From Clostridia bacterium (GTDB taxonomy: Bacteria > Bacillota_A > Clostridia > Christensenellales > Aristaeellaceae): a stretch of 24,393 nt of DNA. The notes under the pieces were generated by a model that saw only the letters and a program-made list of their open reading frames with translations, was not told the DNA's origin and ran no database searches. Positions 23,454 to 24,393 of this stretch are shown in pieces (positions within the stretch are counted from its first letter, which is position 1; each line of letters opens with the position of its first letter). The position numbers and the translations under genes are program-made. The stretch is taken from assembly GCA_017938645.1 (NCBI GenBank), contig JAGBBE010000004.1:1-24393 (forward strand). Reading direction: 5' to 3'.

Positions 23454-24393
23454 CCATTGTCACCCCTTTCTCAAAGATGATGGTCAACACAAACTGAGGA
23501 ATCGTCTCAATGCGCATCTGTCCACCGGCAGCTTCGATTTTTCTGCGGGCGGTGCTCAATCCTCCGCCTTCTGTGATCAGGCCAGCCGGGACGGTGCCGT
23601 CATTGGTATATCGTATCACATGCGCGGCTTCGTTTTCTTCCACGTCGATCCACAGCTGCTTTGCGCCTGCATGGCGAACGGCGTTGGTCAGCGTTTCTGC
23701 ACCGATGGCAGCAATGAGCTTTCTGACCTGTGCATTTGGCGGAAGCTGGCCGTTTACATGCACCTGCATGCCGATGGCGCTGGCAGCTTTCTGCAGACTG
23801 GCCATAGAGTCCGTTTGCTGCTGAGGTTCCGTTTCCAGACGTAGCACGTCGATGTTGCGCTGCCAGATGTCAATGATCTTCTTTGGATCGCCGGAATCAT
23901 ACTGCAGATGGTGCCGCGTCATCAGCAGCGCCTGTCCGAGAAAGCCGTGCAGATTCACGCGTGTCTCCAGGCGTTCGCGGGCGATGACATATTCATCAAC
24001 CTTGCTGCCGTAGCTGCGGATGCGGGCGTTCATTTCTTCCAGTTCACGGTGTTTGGATTGCAGTTCATCCACAAGCTGATGCTGATGGGTTGTGTCAGCC
24101 GCAGTGATCTGAATCGCACCGTCCAGCGCTTCACGATGAAAGGTCCAGATCGTGCCATCCGGCAGACGGAATTCAGGCTGTTCACCGGCGGCAATGCGTG
24201 TTACAGACTCAACGGGTGGATCGCTGACCAGAGCCTTCCAGAACAGATTTGCATTCTGAATGGCTTTGCCAAAGAGCGTGTGACTAAGCTCATTCATCCT
24301 GTGATTGGTCAGCAGCACCAGACCATTGGGCTGTGAGAAACAAAGGCCAGTTTCCAACTGATCAAGGCTTTCCTTAATAGAGGAAGGCGTGAT
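23446..24393 (-). CDS. Sensor histidine kinase, 5' end outside window
   Basis: The frame is open to the right edge, so the start lies beyond it; a TTG at 24357 inside it is unlikely to be the start, because sensible coding continues upstream (SIKESLDQLETG). Order in the visible 315 residues: a PAS-like segment (SQPNGLVLLTNHRMNEL), a coiled coil (about 35 residues from HQLVDELQSKHRELEE), a dimerisation and phosphoacceptor part with NLHGFLGQALL, which resembles the HisKA_3-type H-box (His then GQxL), and an ATPase domain with N-box ETLTNAVRHA and G-box EGGGLSTARRKIE. No membrane helix is seen in this part, so it may be cytoplasmic or have its helices upstream. It phosphorylates the adjacent response regulator. 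Confidence 0.88.
   Translation of the reverse strand: MTPSSIKESLDQLETGLCFSQPNGLVLLTNHRMNELSHTLFGKAIQNANLFWKALVSDPPVESVTRIAAGEQPEFRLPDGTIWTFHREALDGAIQITAADTTHQHQLVDELQSKHRELEEMNARIRSYGSKVDEYVIARERLETRVNLHGFLGQALLMTRHHLQYDSGDPKKIIDIWQRNIDVLRLETEPQQQTDSMASLQKAASAIGMQVHVNGQLPPNAQVRKLIAAIGAETLTNAVRHAGAKQLWIDVEENEAAHVIRYTNDGTVPAGLITEGGGLSTARRKIEAAGGQMRIETIPQFVLTIIFEKGVTMDG

Overview
The window looks like chromosomal DNA of a strictly anaerobic, Gram-positive-type (Firmicutes/Clostridia-like, probably gut) bacterium. The signs are strong AGGAGG-type ribosome binding sites, occasional TTG/GTG starts, an oxygen-sensitive glycyl radical enzyme, and a LplA/LplB/YtcP-type sugar ABC transporter paired with a membrane-bound AraC regulator. 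The exact taxon cannot be named from the sequence alone.

Layout. (1) 1-2571, minus strand: a LacI-family repressor followed by a FAD-dependent oxidoreductase that runs off the left edge. They share a near-consensus promoter and a 16-bp perfect palindrome that is probably the repressor's own operator. (2) About 2580-6900: a decayed mobile-element zone. It holds a stand-alone serine recombinase, an ArdC-like antirestriction/metallopeptidase protein with two small accessory genes, a divergent ribbon-helix-helix gene with a cluster of CTTGTACAAG operator-like sites, a 23-bp copy of a tRNA-Pro-like 3' end (an att core) with a terminator and TGTCACA arm-type repeats, and the 3' ends of two, probably three, tyrosine integrases. 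(3) 6902-19297, minus strand: one long carbohydrate operon. In transcription order it is a solute-binding protein, two permeases, an internal terminator, a GH31 glycosidase, a glycyl radical enzyme (GRE) activase, a GRE, a GH127-type glycosidase and a GH3 beta-glycosidase. A divergent membrane AraC-type regulator (19641-21710) probably controls it. (4) 21711-22820: a gene-poor stretch with a nonsense-mutated DEAH-helicase remnant that keeps a very good promoter. (5) 22821-24393: a response regulator and the 3' part of its sensor kinase, overlapping by 8 bp.

How the genes work together. In the large operon the binding protein and permeases import an oligosaccharide or glycoside. The transporter ATPase is not encoded here and is probably a shared MsmX-type protein. 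The GH31, GH127 and GH3 enzymes lack signal peptides, so they would trim the glycan in the cytoplasm. The activase and GRE sit between the glycosidases with 4-bp ATGA overlaps and 12-40 bp gaps, so a radical step is apparently part of using the same substrate. The GRE is short (656 aa), has a Cys-x-Glu active-site motif rather than the Cys-Cys pair of pyruvate formate-lyase, and does not match a characterised GRE that I can name. This glycosidase-GRE operon is the best candidate for an undescribed pathway in the window.
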